Assembly (NCBI GenBank): GCA_003389385.1
Contig: QQVM01000004.1
Location: 1 to 64,000, forward strand
DNA from: Bacteroidota bacterium
GTDB taxonomy: Bacteria; Bacteroidota; Bacteroidia; AKYH767-A; 2013-40CM-41-45
Direction: 5' to 3'
DNA length: 64,000 bases
Position numbers and translations under genes: made by a program. The notes beneath the pieces are model-generated. The model did not search any database, was not told the DNA's origin, and saw only the letters and a program-made list of their open reading frames with translations. Within the stretch, counting starts at the first letter, position 1. Each line of letters starts with the position of its first letter. Below, in pieces: positions 62,661-64,000 of this stretch.

Positions 62661-62933
62661 ATGAGATCAGTGAAACTGAAAATTTACGGTAAAGTACAGG
62701 GTGTGTATTTCAGGGTTCACACTCAGGAAAACGCACGGCAACTTTCGCTGAACGGATACGTTAAAAACTGTCCTGATGGAACAGTTGAAGCATTGGCAGA
62801 AGGCGATGATAAGAATGTGGAGGCTTTCATAGAATGGTGCAGAAAAGGCCCGATTGAAGCATCTGTCCTGAGGGTGGATATTCACGAAAGTACGGTGAAA
62901 AATTACTCCGGCTTCGCAATTCTGAGAGACTGA
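62661..62933 (+). CDS. acyP: Acylphosphatase
   Basis: This 90-aa enzyme hydrolyses carboxyl phosphates such as acetyl phosphate. The substrate-binding Arg is in GKVQGVYFRVHTQENA (about 11-26) and the catalytic Asn in LNGYVKNCPDGTVEALAEG (about 37). Its length is at the family norm. Confidence 0.94.
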   Translation: MRSVKLKIYGKVQGVYFRVHTQENARQLSLNGYVKNCPDGTVEALAEGDDKNVEAFIEWCRKGPIEASVLRVDIHESTVKNYSGFAILRD

Positions 62934-63008
62934 ATTTGTGACATTTGACAGGGCATTTGTTTGCTTTGCCTTGGATGCCTGCCACTTCAGGCGATATCCT
63001 GAACATTT

Positions 63009-64000
63009 ATGTCTGTACTGAGAAAGCTGGCGGGACAGACCGCCGTTTATGGTCTTAGCAGCATCATAGGAAGGTTTTTAAACTACCTTCTGGTACCACT
63101 TTACACCAGGATTTTCGATACAGCAGAATACGGAGTGGTGACCCAGCTCTATGCTTACGTTGCATTCTTAAACATCATCTTTACTTACGGAATGGAGACT
63201 GCTTTCTTCCGTTTCTTTCAAACGGAAAAAGGAAATAAGCGGGTTTATTCCACGGCCTTGTCCTCCATAGCTCTTACTTCAATTATATTTTCTATTGCGA
63301 TCATTCTTTTTTCACCCGGAATCGCATCCGTCATTTCTTTGAATGGCTCACATGGTGGAAAGCTTGAAACTTACCTTCTTTGTTTTGCGGGCATACTCGC
63401 CTTTGACGCGCTCACTGCAATTCCGTTTGCACGCCTGAGGCAACAAAACAAGGCTTTGAAATTTGCTTCATTCAAGCTCTTCAATATCGTGCTGAACATC
63501 GGACTGAACTTGTTCTTTCTGGTACTGTGTCCTCATTTGCATGAAAGCGGATATCAGGCCGCCTGGCTGAGCAGTATTTACTCACCATCAGTCGGAGTGG
63601 GCTACATATTCCTTTCGAATCTGATTTCAAGTGCGCTCACATTGATTTTACTTTTACCCGGCTTGAAAGAAATTCGGTTTGGAATTGACATCCGGCTGTG
63701 GAAGCAAATGCTTTTGTATTCTCTTCCGCTGATGGTCGGTGGAATGGCAGGGATGGTCAACGAAACAATTGACAGAATTCTCATTCCTTACCTGATCAGC
63801 GACCAGTCTTCCGCAATGTCGCAACTGGGTATTTACGGAGCATGCTACAAGCTTTCGATTTTGATGACTCTTTTCATACAAACATTCCGTTATGCCGCAG
63901 AGCCTTTCTTCTTCAGCCAAAGCCAGGAGGAAAGCTCAGGAAAGATTTATGCTATGGTCATGAAATGGTTTGTAATTGTATGCTCTTTTATCTTCCTGGC
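63009..64000 (+). CDS. Wzx-type polysaccharide flippase, cut by window end
   Basis: The open frame starts at the ATG at 63009 (MSVLRKLAGQTAVYGLSS) and runs off the window at residue 330 or so. It has the polysaccharide-synthase opening (YGLSSIIGRFLNYLLVPLYTRIFDTAEYGVVTQLYAYVAFLNIIFTYGMETAFFRFF). Roughly ten hydrophobic segments are visible, with NETIDRILIPYLIS at the expected place. It belongs to the MATE/MOP superfamily of lipid-linked oligosaccharide exporters. The 3' end is missing. Confidence 0.9.
   Translation, partial: MSVLRKLAGQTAVYGLSSIIGRFLNYLLVPLYTRIFDTAEYGVVTQLYAYVAFLNIIFTYGMETAFFRFFQTEKGNKRVYSTALSSIALTSIIFSIAIILFSPGIASVISLNGSHGGKLETYLLCFAGILAFDALTAIPFARLRQQNKALKFASFKLFNIVLNIGLNLFFLVLCPHLHESGYQAAWLSSIYSPSVGVGYIFLSNLISSALTLILLLPGLKEIRFGIDIRLWKQMLLYSLPLMVGGMAGMVNETIDRILIPYLISDQSSAMSQLGIYGACYKLSILMTLFIQTFRYAAEPFFFSQSQEESSGKIYAMVMKWFVIVCSFIFL

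Overview
The window comes from a member of the Bacteroidota. The evidence is type IX secretion style proteins (a CotH/lamin-tail protein with a C-terminal sorting domain, and a SprB-repeat adhesin), the order acpP-fabF-rnc-IPExxxVDY-pyk, a SUF operon ending in a DUF2480 gene, TAnnTTTG promoter -7 elements, and a general shortage of Shine-Dalgarno sequences. The order within the phylum cannot be fixed from the sequence; an environmental Chitinophagales- or Sphingobacteriales-like lineage would fit.

Positions 1-15.6 kb are accessory DNA. A tyrosine recombinase (14595-15641, minus) is followed downstream, in the same orientation, by small orphan genes separated by long imperfect palindromes. These have paired outer boxes (GCTATAAC/GTTATGGC type) and inner arms, and look like integron attC sites. 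The array appears to be interrupted by a 12-kb metal module (1459-13413) bracketed by two related palindromic repeats. The module has a six-gene efflux operon (His-rich protein, methyltransferase, TolC, adaptor, heavy-metal-binding lipoprotein, RND pump). It also has a porin / Rieske / di-heme cytochrome operon, and a divergent DtxR/MntR-type regulator whose intergenic region carries two inverted repeats.

Positions 15.7-27 kb hold an SRPBCC protein, a repeat-like GC-rich gap, a secreted protein of unknown function, a 1299-aa CotH/LTD surface protein, aminopeptidase P, a DinB-like protein and a propeller-type sensor kinase with its NarL-type response regulator.

Positions 27.4-38 kb are core metabolism: thiL, a SUF Fe-S operon (sufA-B-C-D-S-E, a MIP18/PaaD-like gene, DUF2480) behind a clear promoter, lysA and a solitary lutB-like gene. 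From 38 to 47 kb there is a large minus-strand adhesin containing two tandem cupredoxin-like domains, a small orphan gene and two paralogous PAS-LuxR regulators. From 46.7 to 53 kb lie an M42 peptidase, pyk, an IPExxxVDY gene, rnc, fabF, acpP and purN.

Positions 53-64 kb carry an envelope operon (GT-C glycosyltransferase, SGNH-like protein, MBOAT acyltransferase), an NtrY-like histidine kinase, a stand-alone B12-binding mutase subunit, enoyl-CoA hydratase, a small protein with a CHAT/caspase-like His/Cys motif pair, acylphosphatase, and a Wzx-type flippase cut by the window end. No rRNA, tRNA or CRISPR array was seen.
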